Shown: positions 16,450 through 25,395 of the stretch, piece by piece
Position numbering within the stretch: the first letter of the stretch is position 1
Layout: each line of letters starts with the position of its first letter
NCBI GenBank assembly: GCA_016210055.1
Contig: JACQUZ010000141.1
Coordinates: forward strand, 1-36,198
Origin: Deltaproteobacteria bacterium
Lineage (GTDB): Bacteria > Myxococcota_A > Polyangia > Haliangiales > SHYZ01
Direction: 5' to 3'
Length of the DNA: 36,198 nt
Notes under the pieces: generated by a model
Told to the model about the DNA's origin: nothing
The model's input: the letters and a program-made list of their open reading frames with translations, nothing else
The model's database searches: none
Position numbers and translations under genes: made by a program

Positions 16450-18465
16450 CTAATGGCGATAATCCGCTCCAACGAGCAGCGCAGTCGAAAGCTCTGGCGC
16501 AACCGGGAACGGGGACTCGGTCCGCCCGTGGGGAACGTGGGCTTGGAGCTTCACGAAGAGGCGGAGAGGCCATCTCGGTTCTAGATCGCGTTCCGCGGCG
16601 AGCTCGAGGCGTGTCATGAACGGTAGCTTCGTCTCGAAGAGCACTGGCGGAATTCCTGCCCGGACGTTGTAGTGCCGAGCCGACTGGACGCTGGCTCCCA
16701 TGGAAACGAAAAGTCGGTAGATTGGGAATTCCGCTCGGAGGCTCGCGTGCGCCATGAACGACGAGTTGTGCTCCGGGATTCCCATGGTGGCTGCCTCACT
16801 TCGCCCTTCGCTAAGCCAGCGAAGCGCAGCGAAGTTGACCAGGAGTGACCGGTGATCGCCGAGTTGCCACTCGGACTCCAGCTCACCACCAAGGAGAAGG
16901 CGCGACTCGCTATCGGTAGCAAACGTCTTCCGGACAAGGGGCTCAAAGTCCTCAACCACCAGGTGGCCAAGATGAGCCAAGTAGATCGTCGGGCGAATGG
17001 TGATCGATCGCGCCAGCGCTGTGAGGACCCCAAGCTCGACGGAGTTAATCCGCGGCGATTCGAGTCCAGGCGTACCCTCCAATAGAATGTGCCCCGACCG
17101 AGGGTCGCGGAAGCGGCTCCCGACCTCCACGTAGCTGGGCTCGCGGTACGCGCTGCCCACGGAAAGCCGGAACGCTGAAGCTTCGGTGACAAAGATCGCG
17201 GATCCACGGTATGAGAACTGCGGCTCCTCCGTCATGGCAGAGACGTCGCCACGCACGGCCGCCGTGAAGACCCACGAGCCGCGAGACAGCTCGCTGCTCA
17301 GGTAGAAGCCGTAGTTCGGCCGTGTTCGCCCACTTTCGGCGGGGTGCAGGAACGGCGCAGTGACGTTGGCCACGCCCGCGTTTCCTCCGACTGTGCCGGT
17401 GAGCCCGCTGGCGAGCTCCAGGTGCAGGTCCACACCAATTTCGCCGTCGATGCTCCTGGCACCGTCGTACGTAAATCCAGTCGCCTCGGAGCTCGTAGAC
17501 ATGGAGAGACGGCCGGCGCGAGCCCACGACTCAAAGCGATCGAGCACCGAGGGGAGATCGCTCACGGAAAGCTTGGCGAGGCAGTAGACTTGTGACGTGG
17601 ACAACGGCGTGCTGCTGAGGACTAGGTGATCGAGGCCACTGCGCTCGCCAAGCGAGGCCCCTGCTTGTAGCTCGAGGCTCTTGCTCGTGCTAGGGCTCCA
17701 GGTCACGCCAAGGAGCGCCCCCGCGCGGGTGAGCGGGATCTCCATGTCGGAATCCAATTGACTCGATCGCGAAAAAGCCTGGTCGCGCGTCGCGTTGACG
17801 ATCGTGCGCCATGAGACCGAGCCCGAGCGCCCGTTCGCGTGCAAGGCGAGCTCACCTGCAGGGCCGAGAGCGGTATCCCCGCCGGCAATGGCTCGAGCCG
17901 TGATGCCCGTCTCGCCGGGCCTTCCGCGGCGCGTGAGAATATGAATGACTCCCGTGTAGGCGTTCGCGCCGTAAATAGTGCTCACGGGTCCGCGGACGAT
18001 TTCAATGCGCTCCACGTCAGAGAGCACGATTGGAAGCCCCGCCCAATCGACGCTGGCGTCGATGCGGCTGTTCATTGGAACACCGTCAACGAGGACCACT
18101 ACATTGTTCCCCTGGAGGCCGCCAGTCCCCCTGAGCGAGACCGTGTAATTACCTGCTGCACTGCGGAATACCTGCACTCCGGGGACCACCCTCAAGACAT
18201 CTGCTATTGAGGTAGCGCCCGACATGCGGAAGTCATCCTCGTCGAGGACCGTCACCGTTGCGGGTGCCCTAAGGAGACTCTCTTCTTTCTTCGAGACGGC
18301 GTTCACCGTCCCTAGGAGCTCCTCCAAGCTTATGGATTCAATGTCGGTCGTGGGCTGGTCGATTGACTGCGCCGTGCCGGCGGGCTCGCCCGACACCGTG
18401 CCCGTGCACAGCAGAGCAAGGCCTTGCGTGACGAGCGCACTTCTCATCCATCCGGGGAAACTCAT
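16450..18465 (-). CDS. TonB-dependent outer-membrane receptor
   Basis: The 671-residue protein has an N-terminal signal sequence (ALVTQGLALLCTGTVSG) and a plug domain. The plug carries SLEELLGTVNAVSKKEESLLRAPATVTVL split around residue 55, then VLRVVPGVQVFRS, SLRGTGG, VVLVDGVPMNSR and RIEIVRGPVSTIYGANAYTGVI. A barrel follows, ending in ADYRH. This is the standard receptor plan for energised uptake across the outer membrane. The start at 18465 overlaps the upstream lipoprotein stop (ATGA). Met at residue 7 is an alternative. It is the last gene of a block of exported proteins, which may supply surface or periplasmic binding partners. The substrate is unknown; the PHM-like copper protein in the same block is the only hint. 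Confidence 0.92.
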   Translation of the reverse strand: MSFPGWMRSALVTQGLALLCTGTVSGEPAGTAQSIDQPTTDIESISLEELLGTVNAVSKKEESLLRAPATVTVLDEDDFRMSGATSIADVLRVVPGVQVFRSAAGNYTVSLRGTGGLQGNNVVVLVDGVPMNSRIDASVDWAGLPIVLSDVERIEIVRGPVSTIYGANAYTGVIHILTRRGRPGETGITARAIAGGDTALGPAGELALHANGRSGSVSWRTIVNATRDQAFSRSSQLDSDMEIPLTRAGALLGVTWSPSTSKSLELQAGASLGERSGLDHLVLSSTPLSTSQVYCLAKLSVSDLPSVLDRFESWARAGRLSMSTSSEATGFTYDGARSIDGEIGVDLHLELASGLTGTVGGNAGVANVTAPFLHPAESGRTRPNYGFYLSSELSRGSWVFTAAVRGDVSAMTEEPQFSYRGSAIFVTEASAFRLSVGSAYREPSYVEVGSRFRDPRSGHILLEGTPGLESPRINSVELGVLTALARSITIRPTIYLAHLGHLVVEDFEPLVRKTFATDSESRLLLGGELESEWQLGDHRSLLVNFAALRWLSEGRSEAATMGIPEHNSSFMAHASLRAEFPIYRLFVSMGASVQSARHYNVRAGIPPVLFETKLPFMTRLELAAERDLEPRWPLRLFVKLQAHVPHGRTESPFPVAPELSTALLVGADYRH

Positions 18466-19142
18466 GGCGAGAGACCCTTAATGGTCGTCTTGCTGGCAAA
18501 TACGTGGAAGCAGCCAGCGAGTGAATCTGTTTCCGCGCCGAACGCACCATTGAAGGAGCCCGCAAGTTCTTTAGCGGATTGTGTCGTAATGAGGACAGTG
18601 CCGTTGTCCATCCTGCCCTGGAAATCCTTGCTTTGCCCACCGGCAGCGAGTCGTATCGAGATCTTTACCCGGGTGTCGGTCAACTTGTCCTCGTAACGGC
18701 TGGCCTGCGGATCGAAGGCCAGGGAGCGCTGCTCTGTCGATGCAGTCGCATCCACGAGTCCTCCCAAGGTGTCGAGCCTGAAGCGGAATTGGAAGTAGGG
18801 CGCGTCGCCGAGGGACTCCACGTCGTCCAGAAAAAGCTCACCGTCGTTGCCGCGTATCAGGGCGAACTCGGTTGACGAGAAATCCGTGTCGAGAACGACC
18901 GCCTGCTTCTCCAGTGTCCCCTTGAAGCTCAAGACGCCGCTGCAGCCCGTGCCGCCGTCGCTGGATTCGCGACACCTAGCGGCACGGGCTTGGTACTCGG
19001 AAACGCCTTCGTCACCGCACAGGAACCGTTCGTCCGCGTAGGCCGGACGGGTTTCAAAACCCTCCACGCAGCCGCCAAGCATGGGCATCATGGGCGCGAG
19101 GAAGAGCAAAATGGCGTGGGAATGACGGGAAAGAGCGGGCAT
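18462..19142 (-). CDS. Predicted lipoprotein of unknown function
   Basis: The 226-residue protein has a signal peptide with lipobox MLGGC (Cys25). The mature part has several cysteines near its N-terminus (FLCGDE, ARCRESS, GTGCSG), then a beta-rich region (FRFRLDTLGGLVDA, VKISIRLAAGG, GTVLITT). Its ATG lies three bp after the upstream lipoprotein gene, and its stop overlaps the TonB receptor start by ATGA. It is therefore likely co-expressed with the receptor and may act with it at the outer membrane. The family is not recognised. Confidence 0.8.
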   Translation of the reverse strand: MPALSRHSHAILLFLAPMMPMLGGCVEGFETRPAYADERFLCGDEGVSEYQARAARCRESSDGGTGCSGVLSFKGTLEKQAVVLDTDFSSTEFALIRGNDGELFLDDVESLGDAPYFQFRFRLDTLGGLVDATASTEQRSLAFDPQASRYEDKLTDTRVKISIRLAAGGQSKDFQGRMDNGTVLITTQSAKELAGSFNGAFGAETDSLAGCFHVFASKTTIKGLSP

Positions 19143-19145
19143 TGG

Positions 19146-19823
19146 TTAGTCGTCGTTTTCTCCGCACTTCGCCGTGAAGGAGACCTCGAGGTTCTCCGTC
19201 GGCGACCAGCGCGCGTTCAAGACGCCGCCAACTGTGCCCGTGTTGCCCGGAATAATGAGACCCGTCTCGTCCACCTTTCCGGTGAATTCATTGAGCGTGA
19301 ACTGCCCTGCCGAGGCGGACTGCTCGTACTCTGCCTCGTTCGGGTACACCCATTCCCATTCGAACCACATCGAATCGGCCGCGGGATCGGTGCCATCGAT
19401 GCGCGGGACGATCTTTACAATCGAGCCTACCTTATCTTTTTGGAAATCATGACGCTTGAACTCGATCTCGAGTGAACGTGTCTCACTGCCGACGGTGACC
19501 TGGGGAAGGACCAGCTTGATCTCCACCATCTTGCCGTGGGCGTAGTCGGGCTTTGTGTCGACCAGCGGCACGTCCCACTCACGCTCGCAAGAGAACTTGG
19601 TGAGGTCCGAGGCATCAGCACCTTGGAGGCGGAGATCGATGTTCTCCATCTCGTAGGTGCCATCGAGCTCGAGCTTGCTCTTCAGGCTGCCTTTTACCGT
19701 GAGGTGGGGGGTAGTACCGCCCCACGCAAGCCCATCGGTCTCATCCTCCGCTCCGCAGCCAGCCATCAAGAAAAGAACAACGGGGAGTGAAATCAATAGA
19801 GTGCCTGCCCGCATTCGCACCAT
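19146..19823 (-). CDS. Predicted lipoprotein of unknown function
   Basis: The 225-residue protein has a signal peptide LLISLPVVLFLMAGC ending in a lipobox. ATG 19823 is chosen because AGGAGG (complement of 19830-19835) lies six bases upstream; a longer open frame to 19892 has no such site. The mature part looks beta-rich (HLTVKGSLKSKLELDGTYEM, VEIKLVLPQVTVG, NLEVSFTAKCGEN), with a style resembling the following lipoprotein. The upstream 77-bp gap carries inverted repeats and may hold a promoter. The family is not recognised. Confidence 0.8.
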   Translation of the reverse strand: MVRMRAGTLLISLPVVLFLMAGCGAEDETDGLAWGGTTPHLTVKGSLKSKLELDGTYEMENIDLRLQGADASDLTKFSCEREWDVPLVDTKPDYAHGKMVEIKLVLPQVTVGSETRSLEIEFKRHDFQKDKVGSIVKIVPRIDGTDPAADSMWFEWEWVYPNEAEYEQSASAGQFTLNEFTGKVDETGLIIPGNTGTVGGVLNARWSPTENLEVSFTAKCGENDD

Positions 19824-19850
19824 TGCCCGCCTCCTAGGAGAGAAGTTGCA

Positions 19851-19875
19851 AGCACAACGTGCTCGCGCTCGCGAG
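19851..19875. promoter_or_regulatory. Two adjoining inverted repeats upstream of the lipoprotein/TonB-receptor genes
   Basis: AGCAC-AAC-GTGCT (19851-19863) is followed by CTCGCG-CT-CGCGAG (19862-19875), sharing two bases. They lie in the only sizeable gap of this block, between the propeller gene end at 19901 and the lipoprotein start at 19823. They could be an operator or an mRNA hairpin separating two expression levels. The ribosome site downstream also lies within a 10-bp palindrome, CTCCTAGGAG (19831-19840). Confidence 0.35.
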
Positions 19876-19900
19876 AGTACCACGGGGAACACTCGAACTA

Positions 19901-20929
19901 CTAGCGTGAATTACAGCCCCAATGGGCAATAGCACCGGTTCTATTGGAAAGGAACCGTGCGGGAGTCATCCAATTCCCCCCGACTGCCCAAAGGCCTCCC
20001 TCGGGATCAGCCCAGGCGCCGTGGAAATCATGTCCGGTCGGCGATTGCATTTGTTCATCGTGCCAGGCGTCCGTGGCCTTGTCCTTGCGGAGCTTTACGC
20101 CTCCCATTCCGACTACGAGCAGCGCGCGAGGCCCGCACGACACCCCCACCACTGGATTGAACACGGGGCCCACGTCGAGCGGGCGCCATTGACCGCCGTC
20201 AAAACCGTAGACCGTGCGTCCACCCACTGCGAGCACTTCGCGCGCCGAGCAACCATGGACGGTGAACAGCGAGTCACGCGTGCCAAGCTCGTGGGACCGG
20301 TCTTCCCAACCCAATGCCGTGCGTCGCAGGAGAGTTCCCGATTCACCGCTCACCCAGAGTTCCCCTTGGTCGGTCCCCCAGACCTTGAAGAGCGCCACGC
20401 CCCGTCTCGGCACGGTGGGGTCGCGCTGCAAGGACTTGCCGTCCCAGTGGAGGACGAGATCCGTCTCTTCCGTGGCGCTCGCGTGGCCGTCCTCTCGGAG
20501 ACCGATGGTCGTTCCACCCACGATCCAGACGTCCGAATCCCCATGTCCCCACGCGCCGTACAGCCGCGTGCTCGTCCCTGATTCCACCCTGGTGAGGGTC
20601 CTTCCATCCCACGTGAGGACGAGCCCCTTGTCCCCCACCATCCAGACGCGACGGGATCCGGGAATCCCCGCGACCCACCACAGGGTCTCAGTGCGCCCCC
20701 CGTGATTGAGGGCGCGCCATGATGCCCCGTCGTAATGAAGGACCAAAGTGGCAAGCCCCGGCACGTCGAGTCCACCTCCGACCGCGTAGATATCCGTCGG
20801 CGAGGTGCCCCATATCGAGAGGGGAACGCGATCGAGCGACTCGCTGAGAGCACGCCAAGTCGGCGAGCACTCCTCCCCCCGGCCACATGCGAAGGACAAT
20901 GCAACTGAGAGGACTGGGATCTTCCTCAT
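19901..20929 (-). CDS. Exported beta-propeller-like repeat protein
   Basis: The 342-residue protein has an N-terminal signal-like segment (IPVLSVALSFACG; a Cys follows SFA but the lipobox is poor). About six repeats of the form W-G-(T/H)..D(I/V)(Y/W)(A/I)VGG follow: IWGTSPTDIYAVGG, AWGHGDSDVWIVGG, VWGTDQGELWVSGE, VHGCSAREVLAVGG and AWADPEGGLWAVGG among them. Such repeats form propeller-type folds in many myxobacterial surface proteins. The start overlaps the upstream gene stop as ATGA. Its function may be ligand or protein binding; no catalytic residues are recognised. Confidence 0.8.
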   Translation of the reverse strand: MRKIPVLSVALSFACGRGEECSPTWRALSESLDRVPLSIWGTSPTDIYAVGGGLDVPGLATLVLHYDGASWRALNHGGRTETLWWVAGIPGSRRVWMVGDKGLVLTWDGRTLTRVESGTSTRLYGAWGHGDSDVWIVGGTTIGLREDGHASATEETDLVLHWDGKSLQRDPTVPRRGVALFKVWGTDQGELWVSGESGTLLRRTALGWEDRSHELGTRDSLFTVHGCSAREVLAVGGRTVYGFDGGQWRPLDVGPVFNPVVGVSCGPRALLVVGMGGVKLRKDKATDAWHDEQMQSPTGHDFHGAWADPEGGLWAVGGNWMTPARFLSNRTGAIAHWGCNSR

Positions 20930-21567
20930 GGACTGGCCTGCGGCGTTTCGCCGGCGTCTTGCGATCCGTCCCCTCGTGCAGTCCCGCCATCGCTTCGCAG
21001 GGTGCAGCTACGACCCGTCACAGGGGCGCAGAAACAGGTACACAGGTCCAGCTTTGCCGGCTCACTGCACGTGGGGATTACTCCAATACGCGCCTCGGCC
21101 CTCCTGCCGGTCCTGTCCTCGACGTTGACCTGGACGTCATATCGCTCGCCGTGGATGCTCTTTTCCGCCGCTGCGCTCGGGCAGGCGGCGATGTTGGCGA
21201 AGTTCTGAAGCTCTTCCGGATGGGCCGGTTCCGCCCACCCATTCCCGTTGGGCACCATCTTGACCGGGCGGCGCTCTACACTGAGCGCGGTCGCACCATC
21301 CCACATGGAACCAGTGAGCACGACGCCGCATGCGTTAAGGTGCCTGGCCCGGGCGCCTATCGCAAGTATCTGCCCCCCCTGAGGAGGCTCGACGAGCGGG
21401 ACCGACTGCCCTTCCTGCGCTGGCGCGATCTGCCCGGTTTCGGTGCGGAATACGAGCTCGACTTGGGCCGGTTCGTCCCGGCTACCCACGAAGCAATCGC
21501 TCGCCTCGTCGGTGCATCCGAGGAATGGAAGACCCATTAGTCTAAGCACCACCCACGACCGTGTCAT
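20926..21567 (-). CDS. Predicted Cys-rich lipoprotein of unknown function
   Basis: The 213-residue protein has a short signal peptide with lipobox-like FLGC (Cys18). The body is mostly beta/coil, and the C-terminal quarter is Cys-rich (IPTCSEPAKLDLCTCFCAP, then SCTLRSD), ending in a low-complexity Gly/Asp/Ala tail. It starts 15 bp after the copper-monooxygenase-like gene and its stop overlaps the propeller gene start (ATGA), so the three are probably co-translated. The family is not recognised. Confidence 0.75.
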   Translation of the reverse strand: MTRSWVVLRLMGLPFLGCTDEASDCFVGSRDEPAQVELVFRTETGQIAPAQEGQSVPLVEPPQGGQILAIGARARHLNACGVVLTGSMWDGATALSVERRPVKMVPNGNGWAEPAHPEELQNFANIAACPSAAAEKSIHGERYDVQVNVEDRTGRRAEARIGVIPTCSEPAKLDLCTCFCAPVTGRSCTLRSDGGTARGDGSQDAGETPQASP

Positions 21568-21582
21568 TGACCGCTCGCGTGA

Positions 21583-22617
21583 CTAGTTGCAACTCACGTC
21601 CTGGGTCTTTGGCCAATAATAGAGAAAAACGTTGCAATGCTCGTTCGTGTCCACCTTGGGGCCGAACGTGTAGCAGCAATCTTTGTCTGGCGCCGTGTCG
21701 AGGCTGTCCAAGACGTCGCAACCCAAAGGCGGGGGTGACCATCGGTACGTGCACGTCCACATGATGCCTCCGCCCCCCTGGAGGCGAACATCCAGCCCAG
21801 TCGCCATGGGTGGATCGTCCCAGCTCGTGCTCTCGTAGAACTTGTTTTCCTCCTTGGGCTCGAGGCTCTGACGGTCCCAGGTGTAGATCTTGAACGCCCG
21901 CCCGCGGGAGTGGAAATGGGCGCTTGCGGCCGCGACATGCACCTCGCCAGCCGCGAAGTTACACGTTCCGCTAAAGGTGGGATTGGGATTCGATTGGCAG
22001 ATGCGAATGCTCTGCTGGGTGGCGAATAGGGTTCCGAGCTCGATAGGGCTCGCAATGGGGGAGCGATAGAAGTTAATGCCGACTCTCCCCTTGAATGGCG
22101 TCTTCTGCGTCGTTGCGTTCACGTAATGCACCTGGACCATGAGCTTTTCACCGGGAGAGAACCGCTGGGCCACGCCTTGGGGAAGCGTCCAGTCGGTGTA
22201 TGGGTTCTCTTCGGCGGAGTTCTGCGAGTTGGCTACCAGGGGCCAGTCTGCCCAGTTGCTGCTTCGAAAGCACTCGCCCCCTCGCACAACGTCGCCGTGC
22301 TTTCCATCCAGGCCCACGACGGTCATCACGCGAAAGACATTCATGTGATGACTTCCGGGGTTGATCGCCGTGACGACCCGGTTCACGAAGATGTCGCTGC
22401 CCGCGTTCAGGTCAGGGACTTCGATGAAGTAGCAGTTCTGGACTTCCTCGCCAGTCGGAACTTCGAACACAGGGGTGCGGAACACGAACCCCCGCTCGGC
22501 ACCGAGATCTTCGAGGTTCCAGTCGCGGAACTCCTCATCCTGCTCTTCACTGCACGCAGGCAGGAGCACGAGTGGTAGCCAAAGAACGAACCTGTCCTTC
22601 CGCATGGCCCGCTTCAT
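21583..22617 (-). CDS. PHM/DBH-like copper type II monooxygenase-like lipoprotein
   Basis: The 344-residue protein has a lipoprotein signal (VLWLPLVLLPAC, Cys22). It carries the signatures of the ascorbate-dependent type II copper monooxygenase fold (peptidylglycine alpha-hydroxylating monooxygenase, dopamine beta-hydroxylase). His90-His91 in SHHMNVF and His164 in VQVHYVN match the CuH site; His234 and His236 in AHFHSRG match the CuM site. The CuM methionine, which precedes Cys in EMC of PHM, appears as His327 in NEHCNVFLYYW. Cys289 and Cys328 match the flanking disulfide. It may oxidise a substrate or only bind copper. The start is ATG 22617; ATG 22605 also fits. It heads the lipoprotein/TonB-receptor block. 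Confidence 0.8.
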   Translation of the reverse strand: MKRAMRKDRFVLWLPLVLLPACSEEQDEEFRDWNLEDLGAERGFVFRTPVFEVPTGEEVQNCYFIEVPDLNAGSDIFVNRVVTAINPGSHHMNVFRVMTVVGLDGKHGDVVRGGECFRSSNWADWPLVANSQNSAEENPYTDWTLPQGVAQRFSPGEKLMVQVHYVNATTQKTPFKGRVGINFYRSPIASPIELGTLFATQQSIRICQSNPNPTFSGTCNFAAGEVHVAAASAHFHSRGRAFKIYTWDRQSLEPKEENKFYESTSWDDPPMATGLDVRLQGGGGIMWTCTYRWSPPPLGCDVLDSLDTAPDKDCCYTFGPKVDTNEHCNVFLYYWPKTQDVSCN

Positions 22618-22662
22618 TCCCCCACATCCCAGCAAGCTGCATGCCGTCGTGCAATCGGCTGC

Positions 22663-25395
22663 CTACTTGCCTAAGGCGCGGTAGCCAAAGAAGCGAACTC
22701 GGCGCAAGTAGACGTCAATCAGGAACAGCACGGCGACACCGAGGAGAACGTGGGGCCACAGGTCCTTGCGGAAACGGATTGAATCCCCGAGAGGTTGGAA
22801 TAACTTGTCCGGCGCGGGCCGGTTTTGACCGCCCGTCACCAGGGCCACTTGTGCGAGCAGCTGTTCGTTGGGGGTCGAACGCAGGTATTCGGTGGGATAG
22901 GGCAGGGCTACGGCGCCCACCGACTCTGCGACCGTGTGACCGTCCCGGGAATGCACGGCCCTAAGGAGGAATGTGCCGTAGCGGTCCACTGGGAACTCGG
23001 CCTCGTAGCGTCCCGCCGCCGACTGTGCCATGGGGAGTGCCCGCGTGACCTTTGAGTCACGCGGATCGATGACCTCGAGCGTCGTCTCGAGATCGTTCAC
23101 GAAGCGGTCATCCGCGCTCACCGCATCTACGACCACTCGGGCGAGTCCGTCCACGACGCTCGCTCCCAAGTCATAGCTCTCATGCTGCTTGTGTCTCATG
23201 GTCGTGCGAATCACCTGCGCCCAGAATTTCGGGAACCCGGGCCACGTGAGCCAGTCCGCGGCCCACCGGTTCTTCACGTCGCTGGTCCACGCGACGACGC
23301 TCCCCAGCCCCACGCGCCACCGCGCGAGGAGTGGCTCCGCCCGATCGGACACCAAGATCACCTCACTCAAGGGCTTGGGCTTTGTCGACACGTAGCCGCG
23401 CAGGGCTGGGGCGCTCTCCACCGAGGTCCCCTCGATCATCTCCACTCGCTTGACCACGTGCACCGTGACGGTTTCCTCGACCAACGAGGACTTCTGCACC
23501 TCCTGAGTCTCCTTCATGAAGATCTTGGGGAGCTCGGATGCGTTTTCCGCCATGTACATCCGTCCCTCCCCGTGCTCAGCGACCAACGCAAGGAGGTTCC
23601 GGTCAGCATCCCCCACGCCGACCGCCGAGACCGTGATGCGGCTCGCGCGCATCTCGTCACACACCTCAGCGATCCCTTCGTAGGCGGCCTGTCCGTCGGA
23701 AAGCAGGATCACGTGCTTCACCTTGGCATTGGCAGGGGCGAGGACGTTGAATGCTTCTTGCAGGGCTGGAAGGATATTGGTTCCGCCGCCAGGCTGCAGG
23801 CGTGCGATGTCGGCGGCGATCCGCATGCGGTTGGAGGCCTTCTGAAGCCTGACAATCGCGGTCGGCTGATTGTCGAAGGCCACCACGCTGATGAGGTCTT
23901 GTGGATCGAGCACTTCGGCCGTGGCGCGGGCAGACTCCTTGGCCATTTCGATCTTTTCTCCCGACATGGAGCCAGACCGATCGATCACCAAGGCGAGGGC
24001 GACCTGCGGCTGGCGCAGCTCCTTTTCGCCGTCGAAGCGAACCGGCAGAATCCTCTCGATGCGCGTGCCTTGGTATCCACCAGACCCAAAGGAGTCCTCT
24101 CCGCCCGCCATGATGAATCCGCCACCCAGGTCGCGCACGTAGCTCTCAATGGCCTGTGCTTGGCCCAAGCCCAGGAACATGGACGGGACATCAGAAAGGA
24201 GAAGCAGGTCGTAGCGAGCAAGCTCCTTGGACGAGGTGGGAACGCCACGTGGGCCGCGCACGTCGACGTCGATATTTTCACGGTCGAGCGCCCTCTTGAG
24301 ATAGCTCGCCGCCAGCGGCATCCGCTCGTACTCCCCTTCGATATAAAGGACGCGAGGGCGCCCCTTGACCGCCACCGAGGCTACCGTTTCGTTGTTCTTG
24401 GCGTTCTGGTCCTCGCGCGGCTTGACGATGACCTTGTAGCTCGTAAATCCTGCCACCTTGGCTTCGCTGCGGAAGGAAACGCGGTTCTGCCCCTCGTGGA
24501 GCTTCACGATCTTCTGCGGCTCCAGTGGGTTGGGCAGGTCGTCCTGGCGAAGGCTCAGCGTCGCTTCTTCTTCGTGGGTGGACCAAACCTCGGCCACGAC
24601 CTCGAACGGCGCGCCGACCTTCACCTCCTCTGGGAGGTGCAACGCCACCGCTCGGATTTCCTTGACGCGCCCTTCGGGGAAGACCTCGAAAGACACGCGC
24701 ACCCCGAACTCCTGGGCTCGGTACGCTTCTGAGAGGAGGTCGCCGCTCGTCTCGTTCCCGTCGGAAACGATCACCGCGCGAGGGAGATAGCCCGGGGGAT
24801 AAAGCCCGTAGGCGAGCTGGAGCGCGGCCTGGATGTCGGTGCCGTCGCTACCCTCCCGGTGCCGGGCAAGGCGTGGCGGCTTGTCTTGGGTCCCTCCATT
24901 TCCCGACGTGTCCGGTACGATCACCAGAGGACGCTTGGCCAGCGTGATCAATGAGACGAGGTCGTCTTTCCCTTTCCTTGTCCACGCTTCATCGAGAAAC
25001 GCCTGCGCCGCGGAGAGCTGCGCGTCCGAGATCGACTCGGACACATCGACCAGGAATACCGTGGCCGTCTTGTTCTCTTCGGAGACGACCGTTGGCCTAG
25101 CGAGAGCGGAAAGAAGCCCCGTGACGACGAGTGAGCGGGCAAGCACGCTCAGGACCTGCTGTGGCCACGAAAAGTCAGTGAGCGACTCGCCCCGGACCAG
25201 CCACAGGTACGGAAGCAGCACGAGCAGGTAGAACCATCGGGGCTCGACGAACTCCACTTCCCAACCGAGCGCCCGCACGGCAAGGGTATCCGAGGGAGCC
25301 AGGAAATAGCGGACAAGGACCGCGAGAGCAGCCACCGCCGCCCCGAAGGCGAGAGCTCGAACGAGCGGCCTCGTGCCCCTTGCGCCGGTGCTCAT
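22663..25395 (-). CDS. Membrane protein with two VWA domains flanking a glutamine-amidotransferase-like domain
   Basis: The protein has 910 residues from ATG 25395, which overlaps the upstream stop (ATGA); a frame extension to 25425 is unlikely. Two or three membrane helices open the protein. VWA domain 1 has an intact MIDAS (DVSES from Asp117, GTDI, SDGNE). A class-I amidotransferase-like segment lies at about 346-450 ([11 protein letters not shown] ... [10 protein letters not shown] ... [14 protein letters not shown]). VWA domain 2 follows with DRSGSMSG from Asp472, GGTNI and SDGQ. A single helix near residue 885 closes it. Intact MIDAS sites suggest metal-dependent protein binding. It belongs to a Bat-type operon with MoxR and DUF58; the substrate of the system is not known. 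Confidence 0.88.
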   Translation of the reverse strand: MSTGARGTRPLVRALAFGAAVAALAVLVRYFLAPSDTLAVRALGWEVEFVEPRWFYLLVLLPYLWLVRGESLTDFSWPQQVLSVLARSLVVTGLLSALARPTVVSEENKTATVFLVDVSESISDAQLSAAQAFLDEAWTRKGKDDLVSLITLAKRPLVIVPDTSGNGGTQDKPPRLARHREGSDGTDIQAALQLAYGLYPPGYLPRAVIVSDGNETSGDLLSEAYRAQEFGVRVSFEVFPEGRVKEIRAVALHLPEEVKVGAPFEVVAEVWSTHEEEATLSLRQDDLPNPLEPQKIVKLHEGQNRVSFRSEAKVAGFTSYKVIVKPREDQNAKNNETVASVAVKGRPRVLYIEGEYERMPLAASYLKRALDRENIDVDVRGPRGVPTSSKELARYDLLLLSDVPSMFLGLGQAQAIESYVRDLGGGFIMAGGEDSFGSGGYQGTRIERILPVRFDGEKELRQPQVALALVIDRSGSMSGEKIEMAKESARATAEVLDPQDLISVVAFDNQPTAIVRLQKASNRMRIAADIARLQPGGGTNILPALQEAFNVLAPANAKVKHVILLSDGQAAYEGIAEVCDEMRASRITVSAVGVGDADRNLLALVAEHGEGRMYMAENASELPKIFMKETQEVQKSSLVEETVTVHVVKRVEMIEGTSVESAPALRGYVSTKPKPLSEVILVSDRAEPLLARWRVGLGSVVAWTSDVKNRWAADWLTWPGFPKFWAQVIRTTMRHKQHESYDLGASVVDGLARVVVDAVSADDRFVNDLETTLEVIDPRDSKVTRALPMAQSAAGRYEAEFPVDRYGTFLLRAVHSRDGHTVAESVGAVALPYPTEYLRSTPNEQLLAQVALVTGGQNRPAPDKLFQPLGDSIRFRKDLWPHVLLGVAVLFLIDVYLRRVRFFGYRALGK

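Noticed and set aside
16436..16454. ATTAG/CTAAT hairpin between convergent genes as terminator
   Set aside because: Only five AT-rich pairs, a nine-base loop and no T-tract; it would be too weak, and both stop codons explain part of the symmetry.
23182..24732. Long plus-strand open frame of about 516 codons
   Set aside because: Antisense to the VWA gene, which has clear MIDAS motifs; the antisense product is His/Arg/Leu-rich without recognisable domains, as expected in GC-rich shadow frames.
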